From an uncultured Parabacteroides sp. (GTDB taxonomy: Bacteria; Bacteroidota; Bacteroidia; Bacteroidales; Tannerellaceae), in the NCBI GenBank assembly GCA_910577325.1, contig CAJTMR010000005.1:91081-152815 (forward strand): DNA of 61,735 nt, given 5' to 3'. Below are positions 54,001 through 61,683 of this stretch, one piece after another. The position numbers and the translations under genes were made by a program. The notes under the pieces were generated by a model, which worked only from the letters and a program-made list of their open reading frames with translations, searched no databases and was not told the DNA's origin. The stretch's first letter is position 1. The number at the start of each line of letters is the position of its first letter.

Positions 54001-54550
54001 TAAAAGAAATTGACAACACGGCATTAGAAGAGACTTTCAGCGTAAACCGTCCATCTGCATCCGTGATAATGCCGTTCGTCGTCCCTTTCTCCATTACATT
54101 GGCCCCGACCACCGGTTCGCCTTTTTGGTCTTTCACAATTCCGGAAACCGTATGACCCGCCTGCTGTTCCTTGTTGTTTTTTGCCAAAGGAGACAAGATG
54201 ATATAGTTGCCCGAAAGCTCATACTTCATACCACGCCCTTTCAACGCCTCATCCAGCAATTCGGAAACTTGGGCCTGTTTCTTATTCAACGAAACATTGA
54301 AATTCGATTTGATTTCACTTGTGCTGTAGACGATCAGGTAATCGGTCTGTTTCTCGATTTCCCCAAAAAGATCTTCAATGGAAAGATTTTCAAACTGTAG
54401 TTTCACAATCTTATTCTGCGCCTCGCCATTCACGGCAAACAATTGCGAAACAAAAACAAACATGCATAAAAAGGTTATCTTCATAATCTTGAATGCTTTT
54501 TTTAATAATTTAGGGCATAACTTATGCGTTAACAAAGGATTTAATTCCAT
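51098..54550 (-). CDS. SusC-like TonB-dependent transporter with STN domain
   Basis: Outer membrane transporter and signal input for the FecR/sigma pair upstream. 1150 aa. The N-terminal extension and signal sequence (ITFLCMFVFVSQLFAVNGEA) are followed by an STN domain (about 45-125, LSIEDLFGEIEKQTDYLIVY), a carboxypeptidase-regulatory-like domain (VSGIVKDQKGEPVVGANVME), TonB box DEVVVVGYG, plug (PLYVIDGVII, SIDVLKDASATAIYGSSAA) and a barrel ending in VDITF. A start at 54484 (MKITFLC) is also possible. Order on the minus strand is sigma, fecR, susC, susD, beta-helix protein. Confidence 0.95.
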   Translation of the reverse strand: MELNPLLTHKLCPKLLKKAFKIMKITFLCMFVFVSQLFAVNGEAQNKIVKLQFENLSIEDLFGEIEKQTDYLIVYSTSEIKSNFNVSLNKKQAQVSELLDEALKGRGMKYELSGNYIILSPLAKNNKEQQAGHTVSGIVKDQKGEPVVGANVMEKGTTNGIITDADGRFTLKVSSNAVLSISFIGYRPVEVKVGNQRSLSITLNEDMEILDEVVVVGYGSQLKKTVTGAISSVKAKDLEAPNAVSADNLLQGKVAGLSITQNSAQPGSGMSVNIRGALSPNGSNSPLYVIDGVIISSESNKASKVGPSGLLGTALRDGSDRSPLATLNPNDIASIDVLKDASATAIYGSSAANGVILITTKKGQSGRPKVTYSGSFSVQGVNKYFDMLNAQDFMNAANLGMKEQWLYINKYYPYGPTPAPASGWAVLYDENQLKQTESHDHFDEISRTGLIHNHNVSLNAGSERFKVYASFNYYDHKSVMKTNDLERFSGRINVEADFSKYLKLNVASMYSLLSANNPSSGHWRANANEANQTNAALYFSPRLPLEDENGNLTLPENAMTANPLAWSYMRDKTTTKRLMFAPNLEIRILPELKANVQISVDKTDENRDVFSPTKSILPQQTQRNFGGYSNAYNNNYGIEEYLSYDKQFGRDHRLNVVLGTGYYVTSGNNYSVTVFNFPSDALENNYLELSSDVDETTYNSGRWERNKLSYFGRFNYTFKDRYTIGGTLRNDGSSVFAANHKWGWFPGVSAAWTVSEENFMKQQKVVDFLKVRAGIGTSGNESILTGGNYSLTTYGMATGAFYYYNGLLHKGIVQKQKGNKDLKWETDVTVNAGLDFGLFDGRLSGSFDYYVRTAKDLLDFTSLPATDMVATLAKNIGSTRSTGFEIGLKGVIMEEKDFDWTAYLNMSHNHSYWVERNPEVDIAPWIKEKDDLSPIYGWKTNGIFQSPEEVQQYISNGKVLQPDSYAGNKKFVDINGDGVLNDDDIVKLGNNEPKMHFGLGTSFRIKNVMVDLDTYGVLGRKTYDQWIHRGLCDSKINTSYRYKEVWTSFNTSGWWPGIAPNAAANSNKSGTDDFSLQNTHYWRFKNIKVTYLLPKDWMKKSKVASNASVYLDLQNTLLLTNYEGLDPEMEQNASPLPIPFTVVLGVDITF

Positions 54551-54608
54551 ATCTTTGTTTTGTTAAGTAAATACTGTTTTTTGATCACTAACGGGTTTGC
54601 TTTTCGCC

Positions 54609-54647
54609 AAATCGGTAGATACGCCAATATCTGCCGATTTTTTTGTT
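54609..54647. terminator. Hairpin between fecR and susC (minus-strand locus)
   Basis: ATCGGTAGATA (54611-54621) pairs with TATCTGCCGAT (54628-54638) with one G-T wobble. The T-run lies on the plus-strand side, where no gene precedes it. In the direction of the fecR-susC transcript it is a hairpin without a U-run. Confidence 0.45.
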
Positions 54648-54690
54648 CTTCATGGACTCATACATAATTATATTAAAAGGTTGATACTAT

Positions 54691-55674
54691 TTATTTACTG
54701 AGCACGATCCGATTTTCCTCTTCGTGCCTGCGAATCTTAAATCCATGTATCCGCTGGATCACCCGAAGTATTTCCATCACACCATCCCGCTGACGGAATT
54801 TCCCGACATATTCATAATCCAATATTTCATGGTCCGATGCAACGATCTCGATATCGTAATACAGCTCCAACTTCTTTATAATATTCCCCAACTTCTGTCT
54901 TTTGAACGCATAAATGCCTTCCCTCCAAAGCAGTTCATCCGAATCCATTACCGAAAGTTCCAACCGTCCATCCTTCTGGAGCAAATACTGTTCCGGCAAC
55001 AGCACGATTCCTTTCGCCTCTTCCGACGGGAAATAAGCCTTGACCTTTCCCTCCTGAAGATAGACGCCGGTATAATCGCCATCCGGATAGCTGAAAACAT
55101 TGAACCGCGTACCTACAGCCTTGATATCTATCGCTTGAGTGGACACAATAAAAGGAGATGACTCATTCTTGGCCACGTCGAAGAAACCTTCACCAGACAA
55201 AACCACTTTCCGTTCGTTCGTGAAAAAAGAGGGATATGACAACCGAGAACCAGCGTTCAGCCAGACTTTCGTGCCGTCGGGCAACGTCAGTTCCGCACGC
55301 TGCCCCGGAGGGACGAACAATTCTTGCCGGGAAGCAATCAGTTCTTTTTTTCCGAAACCCTCCTTCGAGAAATAGAATGACGCCAGCATCCATGCCGAAA
55401 TAAAAGACAGCACCAAGACAGCCGCATATCGCCCGAACGAGACCAACAACGCCCTTTTCCTTCGGCTTGCCACCCTGCTTTTAAAGCCGGCATAGCCTTT
55501 GGTTCCTTCCTCAACATCTATTTTCTCCGGAATTAACCCGAGCAAACTATGCAAACGTTGATATTCTATTATCAGTTTTTTCAATTCCGGATCATTCTGT
55601 GCCTCTTTCAAAAGACATTCCTGCTCTTGCCCAGGCAATAATCCTTCGCAATATTTAAGGATTCTCTCGTCCAT
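54691..55674 (-). CDS. FecR-family anti-sigma factor / transmembrane signal transducer
   Basis: 327-aa inner membrane regulator pairing with the sigma factor at 55816-56361. N-terminal cytoplasmic part, one membrane helix (about residues 82-100, YAAVLVLSFISAWMLASFY), FecR domain (LPDGTKVWLNAGSRLSYPSF, GEGFFDVAKNESSPFIVS, GTRFNVFSYPDGD) and a C-terminal DUF4974-like part (LGNIIKKLELYYDIEIV). A 141-bp gap carrying a MITE remnant separates it from the sigma gene upstream. Confidence 0.93.
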   Translation of the reverse strand: MDERILKYCEGLLPGQEQECLLKEAQNDPELKKLIIEYQRLHSLLGLIPEKIDVEEGTKGYAGFKSRVASRRKRALLVSFGRYAAVLVLSFISAWMLASFYFSKEGFGKKELIASRQELFVPPGQRAELTLPDGTKVWLNAGSRLSYPSFFTNERKVVLSGEGFFDVAKNESSPFIVSTQAIDIKAVGTRFNVFSYPDGDYTGVYLQEGKVKAYFPSEEAKGIVLLPEQYLLQKDGRLELSVMDSDELLWREGIYAFKRQKLGNIIKKLELYYDIEIVASDHEILDYEYVGKFRQRDGVMEILRVIQRIHGFKIRRHEEENRIVLSK

Positions 55675-55756
55675 TCTTTACTGTTCTTTATTATAGTAAA
55701 CGAACGGCAAAAATAATCCCCCTAAAAAAATCCGATCTTTTTTTCAGTTTTTCTAA

Positions 55757-55816
55757 GGACTTGTTTAAATCAGCTTTCTTCTGAGAGTTCTTTTTGAAGA
55801 AAATTTAAACAGGCTC
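55757..55816. mobile_element. Decayed 60-bp relative of the MITE-like element
   Basis: GGACTTGTTTAAAT... at the left and ...ATTTAAACAGGCTC at the right match the ends of the element at 44587-44759. The inner words GAGAGTTCTTTTTGA are also shared, but the centre has been deleted. It is flanked by TAA on both sides (55754-55756 and 55817-55819), equivalent to the TTA duplication of the longer copy. The sigma factor stop codon (55816-55818) straddles its right end. Confidence 0.7.
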
Positions 55817-56361
55817 TAAAAAGGCAACAGGAATAATAATAAAGGGAAACTGTTTTTTAATTCTTCCCTCAACTTTTTATAAGCAATCGTTATTTGGCTT
55901 TCAATTGTTTTGACCGACACATTCAGTTCCTCAGCTATTTCTTTCTGCTTTTTACCCTCGATCTTGCTCAAGACGAAAATTTCCCGACACCGATCCGGCA
56001 AAACGGCAAGCGCCCTCTCTATCATTTCCTTTACATGATCTTCCGAAAAATCATTCAGGTCAAACGCTTCCAAAGACTCGAACTTCATACGGAAAGACAA
56101 GTCAAACTCTTCCTGCATTTTCGAAACGGCTTCTTGTTCCAACAACTTGCGCCGCAAATAATCGATACATTTATTTTTTACAGATGTGAACAGATAAGCG
56201 ACGATGTTGACATGAAAATCCAATACATCTTTTTTCTGGTAGAATTCCAGAAAAACATCTTGCACAATGTTTTCCGCTTCTTCTTCGGATAAGACATATT
56301 CGCGTGCGAAACTTTTTACACGCGAATACCATTTTATATAAAATCCTTCGAAATCCATCAA
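55816..56361 (-). CDS. ECF-type RNA polymerase sigma factor (sigma-70 family)
   Basis: 181-aa sigma factor for the downstream fecR-susCD-beta-helix locus. Region 2 is seen in EEAENIVQDVFLEFYQKKDV and AYLFTSVKNKCIDYLRRKLL, region 4 in ALAVLPDRCREIFVLSKIEG and KQKEIAEELNVSVKTIESQI. The end of the gene meets a MITE remnant, but the protein length is normal and the TAG would exist without the insertion. A TATTTTTG -7 box lies about 40 bp upstream. Confidence 0.93.
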   Translation of the reverse strand: MMDFEGFYIKWYSRVKSFAREYVLSEEEAENIVQDVFLEFYQKKDVLDFHVNIVAYLFTSVKNKCIDYLRRKLLEQEAVSKMQEEFDLSFRMKFESLEAFDLNDFSEDHVKEMIERALAVLPDRCREIFVLSKIEGKKQKEIAEELNVSVKTIESQITIAYKKLREELKNSFPLLLFLLPF

Positions 56362-56395
56362 TTCATCCAGTTTTCCATCCTCTTATATTTTTAAA

Positions 56396-56403
56396 CAAAA
56401 ATA
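56396..56403 (-). promoter_or_regulatory. -7 box of the second ECF sigma factor gene
   Basis: TATTTTTG on the minus strand, matching TAnnTTTG, 35 bp upstream of the start codon. Confidence 0.45.
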
Positions 56404-56566
56404 CAAAATTCCCCTGAATGAACAAATCACCAGACTCATCCCGACCACTATCTTTCCCGATTACCAAAAAATCCCGACAAAGATGCACTGATATTCGCAG
56501 AAAAACTTACTTTTACGGTATGTTTTACGGACAGCCCTCAAACAGGCAGTAAAAAGACAGACGACT

Positions 56567-58783
56567 ATGGATATACAACCGTTCTTTACCGAAGAGGAGA
56601 AAAAGCAGTTTTTCTCCAAGTACAAGCAATTATTACGCCATCTGTACTCTTTCCTGAAAAAAGAAGATCTGAGTAAGATGAAAGAGTTGATGCACCGGGT
56701 TGTCGCTTTGGATTGTTACGGACGAGACAAAAACGGCATCAACGGCCTGCTCCGCAATATCGACACGGCTTTGATCGCCACCACGGAGATCGGATTGAAG
56801 CGCACGTCGGTCGTCGCGCTCCTGCTTTACCGCCCGGTCATGAAAAAGATCATCACATTGGATGAAGTGAAGGAAACATTCGATGCGGATGTCACCCTGA
56901 TCATCAGCCGCCTGCTGAAGACTTCAGACCTCTATGCCCGCAATACGGCTGTCGACTCCGAAAACTTCCACAAACTGTTGTTCTCGTTTGCCGAAGACGT
57001 ACGCGTGATCCTGATCATGATCGCCGACCGCCTTTGCCTGATGCGCCTCGGCAAACAATTGAAGAATGACGAGGACCGGAAACGGCTGGCGACGGAAGTT
57101 TCCTATCTGTACGCCCCGCTCGCCCACCGCCTCGGATTGTACACGATCAAGAGCGAACTGGAAGACTTGTCGCTGAAATATACCGACCGCAAGCAATACG
57201 ACTTTATCAAACGGAAACTGAATGAGACGAAACGTTCGCGCGACGCCTATATCGCCGAGTTCATCGCCCCTATCAAATGCAAGCTGGAAAACGCCGGGCT
57301 GCGGTTCGACATCAAGGGACGTACCAAGTCCATCCATTCCATCAACAACAAGCTGAAAAAACAGAACATCCCGTTTGAAGACATATATGACCTGTTTGCC
57401 ATCCGTATCATCCTGGACACTCCTTACGAGAAAGAACGTTCGGACTGCTGGCAAGTCTACTCGATCATCACCGATATGTACCAGCCGAACCCGAAACGCA
57501 TGAAGGACTGGATATCCATCCCGAAAACCAACGGCTACGAGAGCCTGCATATCACCGTGATGGGACCGCAGAGCAAATGGGTGGAAGTGCAGATCCGTAC
57601 CCGCCGCATGGACGAAATTGCCGAACGGGGACTGGCTGCCCACTGGAAATATAAAGGGGGAAAAGCGGAAAGCGGGCTGGACGAATTCCTGAACACCGTC
57701 CGCGCCGCCTTGGAAACGAAAGAGAACAATCCGCTCGACCTGATGCAGGACTTCAAGATGGATTTGTACAAAGACGAGATCTATGTCTTCACCCCGACAG
57801 GCGAACTGATCAAACTGGCCAAAGGGGCGACCGTGCTCGACTTTGCTTTCGCGATCCATACCAAGTTAGGATGCAAATGCGTCTCGGCAAAGGTAAACGA
57901 AAAGAATGTGCCTATCAAATATACATTGAACAACGGCGACACGGTTTCCATCGTTACCGCTCCTACCCAGACGCCCAAACGTGACTGGCTGAACATCGTC
58001 GTCACCTCCAAAGCGCGGGTCAAGATCAAGCAGGCGCTCCGCGAAGAGACAGCTAAGGCTGTGGACTTTGCCAAAGAGATGCTGCAACGCCGCTTCAAGA
58101 ACCGGAAGATCGAGATGGAAGAACCGATCCTGATGCGTTACATCAAGAAGAAAGGATTCAAGACCGTCACCGACTTCTACGTCGAGATTGCCGAAGAACG
58201 ACTCGACCCGAACCTGGTGATCGACGAATATCTGGAACAGCTACGCCGGGAAACGGAAACAAACGACCATGTCGAAGTCCGCAGCGCCGGGGAATACATC
58301 ACGACAACCGAGGTGGAGGAAATCTCGACCAACAAGGACGTGCTGGTGATCGACCAGAACTTGACGGGCATCGAGTATAAACTGGCGAAATGCTGCAACC
58401 CGATCTACGGGGACGAGGTGTTCGGTTTCGTCTCCACACAAGGCATCAAGATCCACCGGATGGACTGCCCGAACGCGCAGGAGATGTTCAGCCGTTTCGG
58501 CTACCGCATCATCCAAGCCAAATGGAGCGGCAAGGGGGACAACGGATATATCGTCACGCTCCGGGTCATCGGCCGTGACGACATCGCGATCGTCACCAAT
58601 ATCACCTCCGTCATCAGCAAGGAAACAGGCGTCATGCTCCGCTCCCTGAACATCGACTCGGTGGACGGGATCTTCCAGGGGAACTTCACGGTTATGGTGC
58701 GCGACACGACGGCCTTGAATATGCTGACCAAGAAGATCAATGCGGTAAAGGGGGTAAAGACGGTCGAAAGACTAAACTCCTGA
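56567..58783 (+). CDS. relA: RelA/SpoT family (p)ppGpp synthetase with a degenerate HD hydrolase domain
   Basis: Makes the stringent-response alarmone (p)ppGpp. 738 aa. The N-terminal HD region (about 20-180) has ALLLYRP at 84-90 where active SpoT/Rel hydrolases carry a His-Asp pair, so hydrolysis is probably lost. ADRLCLMRLG at 153-162 keeps part of the fold. The synthetase domain (about 240-365) is intact: GRTKSIHSI, DIYDLFAIRI, RMKDWISIPKTNGYESLHIT, VEVQIRT, AERGLAAHWKYK. It carries the RxKD loop of bifunctional enzymes (R311-D314) rather than the ExDD of E. coli RelA. TGS domain (about 405-465, IYVFTPTGELIKLAKGAT), CC-containing region (LAKCCNPIYGDEVFG) and C-terminal ACT follow. Converges with cca with only 6 bp between stops. 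Confidence 0.93.
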   Translation: MDIQPFFTEEEKKQFFSKYKQLLRHLYSFLKKEDLSKMKELMHRVVALDCYGRDKNGINGLLRNIDTALIATTEIGLKRTSVVALLLYRPVMKKIITLDEVKETFDADVTLIISRLLKTSDLYARNTAVDSENFHKLLFSFAEDVRVILIMIADRLCLMRLGKQLKNDEDRKRLATEVSYLYAPLAHRLGLYTIKSELEDLSLKYTDRKQYDFIKRKLNETKRSRDAYIAEFIAPIKCKLENAGLRFDIKGRTKSIHSINNKLKKQNIPFEDIYDLFAIRIILDTPYEKERSDCWQVYSIITDMYQPNPKRMKDWISIPKTNGYESLHITVMGPQSKWVEVQIRTRRMDEIAERGLAAHWKYKGGKAESGLDEFLNTVRAALETKENNPLDLMQDFKMDLYKDEIYVFTPTGELIKLAKGATVLDFAFAIHTKLGCKCVSAKVNEKNVPIKYTLNNGDTVSIVTAPTQTPKRDWLNIVVTSKARVKIKQALREETAKAVDFAKEMLQRRFKNRKIEMEEPILMRYIKKKGFKTVTDFYVEIAEERLDPNLVIDEYLEQLRRETETNDHVEVRSAGEYITTTEVEEISTNKDVLVIDQNLTGIEYKLAKCCNPIYGDEVFGFVSTQGIKIHRMDCPNAQEMFSRFGYRIIQAKWSGKGDNGYIVTLRVIGRDDIAIVTNITSVISKETGVMLRSLNIDSVDGIFQGNFTVMVRDTTALNMLTKKINAVKGVKTVERLNS

Positions 58784-58789
58784 AACGAG

Positions 58790-60238
58790 TTATCCGTTGC
58801 AAACGGAATTCTTTACCGGTTTCAGTCCCATCTTCTCCGCCCGTTGGAGCATAAAGGCACGGGCTGCCTCGTATTCGTTCGGGATCACGCCGTCGAGGAT
58901 CGCGTTCTTGATGGCTTCTTTCAGGACACCGACCGGTTGGGAAGGGGGAAGTCCGAATGTTTCCATAATTTCCTCTCCCGTCACAGGGGGCTGGAAGTTG
59001 CGGACACGGTCTTTCTCTTCTATATCGGCAAGCTTGCTGCGTACCTTCTGGAAATTGGCCAGGAAACGACGTACCTTTTCAGGATTCTTGCTCGTGATAT
59101 CAGCTTCGCAAAGTTTCATCAGGTCATCTATATCGTCACCCGCATCAAACAGCAGACGGCGTATAGCGGAATCGGTCACCTCATCGTCCGACAAGGCGAT
59201 CGGGCGCATGTGCAGGCGGACCATCTTCTGGACATATTTCATCTTCTCGTTCATCGGCAGTTTCATCTTGCGGAAGATACCGGGAATCATCTTCTCCCCT
59301 ATAAAATTATGATTGTGGAACGTCCATCCTAGGCGCGGGTCGAAACGTTTCGTCGCCGGCTTGGCGATATCATGGAAAAGGGCGCTCCAGCGCAACCACA
59401 GGTTATCAGTGGTCTTGCTCAGGCGGTCGAGCACCATCAAGGTATGGGCAAAGTTATCCTTATGCCCGATCCCTTCCTTCGTCTCCACTCCTTTCAGGGC
59501 GCAAAGTTCGGGGAAGATCAGAGGCAACAGCCCGCAACGGTCCAGCAGGTCGAAGCCGACAGATGGTTTTGGCGAAAGGACGATCTTGTTCAACTCATCC
59601 ACGATACGCTCTTTCGAGATGATCGAGATGCGCTCCCTGTTACGTTCGATCGCATCGAAAGTGTCGGGATCGATAAAGAATCCTAACTGGCTGGCAAAGC
59701 GGACGGCACGCATCATGCGCAACGGATCGTCGCTAAACGTAATATCCGGATCGAGCGGCGTACGGATCAGCAAATTATCCATATCGGCCAAGCCATCGAA
59801 AGGATCGACCAGTTCACCGTACCGGTCCTTATTCAGGCAAAGCGCCAAGGCGTTGATCGTAAAGTCACGGCGGTTCTGGTCGTCTTCGAGTGTCCCGTCT
59901 TCAACAATCGGTTTACGGCTGTCATGCGTGTAGGATTCCTTGCGGGCGCCGACAAACTCCAGTTCCAGATCGCCGGCTTTCACCTGTGCCGTACCGAAGT
60001 TCTTGAAGACGGACAGATAAGCTCCCCGTCCCAATTTCCGGGCAACAGCTTTCGCCAGCTCGATTCCGCTTCCGACAGCGACGACATCAATATCTTTAGA
60101 AGGACGATGCAGAAAGATATCCCGCACATAACCGCCTATCACATATACTTCAATTCCCAACTCGTCCGCCGCCTCCGAAATCAAATGAAACGGCTTCGCC
60201 GAAATATGTTTTAATATATCTTCTTGTTCTATGTACAT
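58790..60238 (-). CDS. cca: CCA-adding tRNA nucleotidyltransferase with HD domain
   Basis: Adds or repairs the 3' CCA end of tRNAs, needed here since the tRNA-Ala gene does not encode CCA. 482 aa. Polymerase head: VIGGYVRDIF (GG at 35-36, RD at 39-40) and the metal-binding DID (49-51), RRDFTINALAL, and PLRMMRAVRFASQLGF of class II enzymes. The HD domain includes LFHDIAKPATKRF (about 288-300). The poly(A) polymerase family looks similar, but the HD domain and length favour CCA addition. Nothing else shares its operon. Confidence 0.93.
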   Translation of the reverse strand: MYIEQEDILKHISAKPFHLISEAADELGIEVYVIGGYVRDIFLHRPSKDIDVVAVGSGIELAKAVARKLGRGAYLSVFKNFGTAQVKAGDLELEFVGARKESYTHDSRKPIVEDGTLEDDQNRRDFTINALALCLNKDRYGELVDPFDGLADMDNLLIRTPLDPDITFSDDPLRMMRAVRFASQLGFFIDPDTFDAIERNRERISIISKERIVDELNKIVLSPKPSVGFDLLDRCGLLPLIFPELCALKGVETKEGIGHKDNFAHTLMVLDRLSKTTDNLWLRWSALFHDIAKPATKRFDPRLGWTFHNHNFIGEKMIPGIFRKMKLPMNEKMKYVQKMVRLHMRPIALSDDEVTDSAIRRLLFDAGDDIDDLMKLCEADITSKNPEKVRRFLANFQKVRSKLADIEEKDRVRNFQPPVTGEEIMETFGLPPSQPVGVLKEAIKNAILDGVIPNEYEAARAFMLQRAEKMGLKPVKNSVCNG

Positions 60239-60256
60239 AAATATTTACTTATTTAT

Positions 60257-60717
60257 AAATGATGATTTATCTGTTACTTTTGGCTTGATCCAAAAGTAAC
60301 CAAAAGATCAAGGCTGAACCGTCCAGTCTACTCCGGGCAAAGGTTCCGCTGTCGCCTGCGAAACTCGCTGCGCTCAGACAGCGCAGGCTCCGGACGCTTC
60401 ACCTTTACCCTCCGCTTAACGCCCGTCCGCTTAGGCCTTTCTCAGAAAGCATAGCTTTCTCTTAGGATGGCCGATGCCGACACCTATAAAGCAAGCAGTA
60501 TCGGCAATCCTTAAAGAGCCGTCAGGCTCTGTTTCCGGCCTAAGCTGGTGAGCGTTAAGCGCAGAAACCGCAGCGAGCGTCCGGAGCGTCTGCTGTTTGA
60601 GCGAAGCGAGTTTCAGACGCGACAGCGAACGAAGGGAACGAAGTAGCGAGGCAGGTTACGCCTTGAACTTTTGGTTACTTTTCTTTCAAGAGAAAAGTAA
60701 CAGATAATTCATCATTT
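60257..60717. repeat. 461-bp structured palindromic repeat element
   Basis: Fills most of the 581-bp gap between cca and the lipoprotein gene. Three nested inverted-repeat pairs are seen: 60257-60282 with 60692-60717 (two mismatches), 60292-60313 with 60661-60682 (one mismatch), and 60348-60382 with 60592-60626 (30 of 35 match). The centre is GC-rich with further small stem-loops (for example TTTCTCAGAAAG). There is no coding frame of note. Outside it the gap holds only the two promoters. Likely a non-coding repeat family or MITE. Confidence 0.8.
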
Positions 60718-60771
60718 GACACGCAAAGATAATTAAATTCTTGCGGGGATGCTAATTCTCTCTTTTTCCAA

Positions 60772-60779
60772 TATCTTTG
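60772..60779 (+). promoter_or_regulatory. -7 box of the lipoprotein gene
   Basis: TATCTTTG, with TTG at 60751-60753 about 18 bp upstream as a possible -33 box; the ATG is 40 bp downstream. Confidence 0.55.
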
Positions 60780-60819
60780 CAGGGAATAAAAAGGAGTAGA
60801 CAATTAAAGATGTATCATA

Positions 60820-61665
60820 ATGAAAAAGTCAGCAATCAGTATAGCACTTGCATCCCTGGCACTGGCCGGTTGCAGCAATGACGAAAAGAATGCACAGGCA
60901 CGGCTGGACAATGCCAAAAACATGTATGAACGGAATGAGTTCTTTGCCGCCAAGAGTGAGATAGACAGCATCCGCATCCTATACCCGAAAGAATTCAAGG
61001 TGATCCGGGAAGGTCTGACTCTGATGCGCCGAGTAGAACAAAAAGAAGCGGAACGCAACTTAGCTTTCTGCGACAGCCTGATCCCGGTCAAACAACTGGA
61101 ACTGGAAGATTTGAAGAAAGGTTTTAACTTAGAAAAAGATTCTGCCTACAACGAAATCGGAAATTATGTCTCCAAGCAGCAGACAATCGAACGTAATATA
61201 CAACGTTGCTACATCCGTTCCGGTGTCAACGAAAAGGGAGAAATGTATCTGGCAAGCGTGTATTTCGGAAGCAAACCTATCAACCATACAGGCATCAAAC
61301 TAAGTACCCAGGACGGCCTTTTCGCCGAAACGCCTGCAATTCCCTACGATGGCGGATTAAACTATCATTTCAAGGATTTGGGGAATACGACCGAAGTCGT
61401 GACCTATCAGGGGGAGAAATGCGAAGATGCCGTTAAGTTCATTTTTGCTAATAAAGGGGAACGCATCAAAATCGAATATACGGGCGGCAAGCCTTATATC
61501 CTCTATATTGCCGATGCGGATAAGAAGGCGATCGCCTCTACCTATGAACTGGCTGTCGTATTAAGCGACATCGAAAAGCTGACGAAAGAGAAGGAAAAAG
61601 CCATTAAGAAGTTGGCTTATCTGGAAAAGAAGCTTTCAGGTGAGGCTAATACGAAAGACGAATAA
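60820..61665 (+). CDS. Lipoprotein with coiled-coil regions, function unknown
   Basis: 281 aa. Signal with lipobox LALAGC (C18). Residues 22-125 are rich in charged heptad-like helix (RLDNAKNMYERNEFFAAKSE, VKQLELEDLKKGFN) and the C-terminus ends in another (LSDIEKLTKEKEKAIKKLAY). Between them is a beta-rich part (about 135-235). I know no function for it. It has its own promoter and is probably monocistronic, and it sits between a repeat element and a probable IS end. Confidence 0.85.
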   Translation: MKKSAISIALASLALAGCSNDEKNAQARLDNAKNMYERNEFFAAKSEIDSIRILYPKEFKVIREGLTLMRRVEQKEAERNLAFCDSLIPVKQLELEDLKKGFNLEKDSAYNEIGNYVSKQQTIERNIQRCYIRSGVNEKGEMYLASVYFGSKPINHTGIKLSTQDGLFAETPAIPYDGGLNYHFKDLGNTTEVVTYQGEKCEDAVKFIFANKGERIKIEYTGGKPYILYIADADKKAIASTYELAVVLSDIEKLTKEKEKAIKKLAYLEKKLSGEANTKDE

Positions 61666-61683
61666 CTACAGCTTATTAAATTA

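Noticed and set aside
54609..54647. True terminator of a plus-strand gene
   Set aside because: The T-run would fit plus-strand transcription, but no plus-strand gene precedes it; it was kept only as an intercistronic hairpin.
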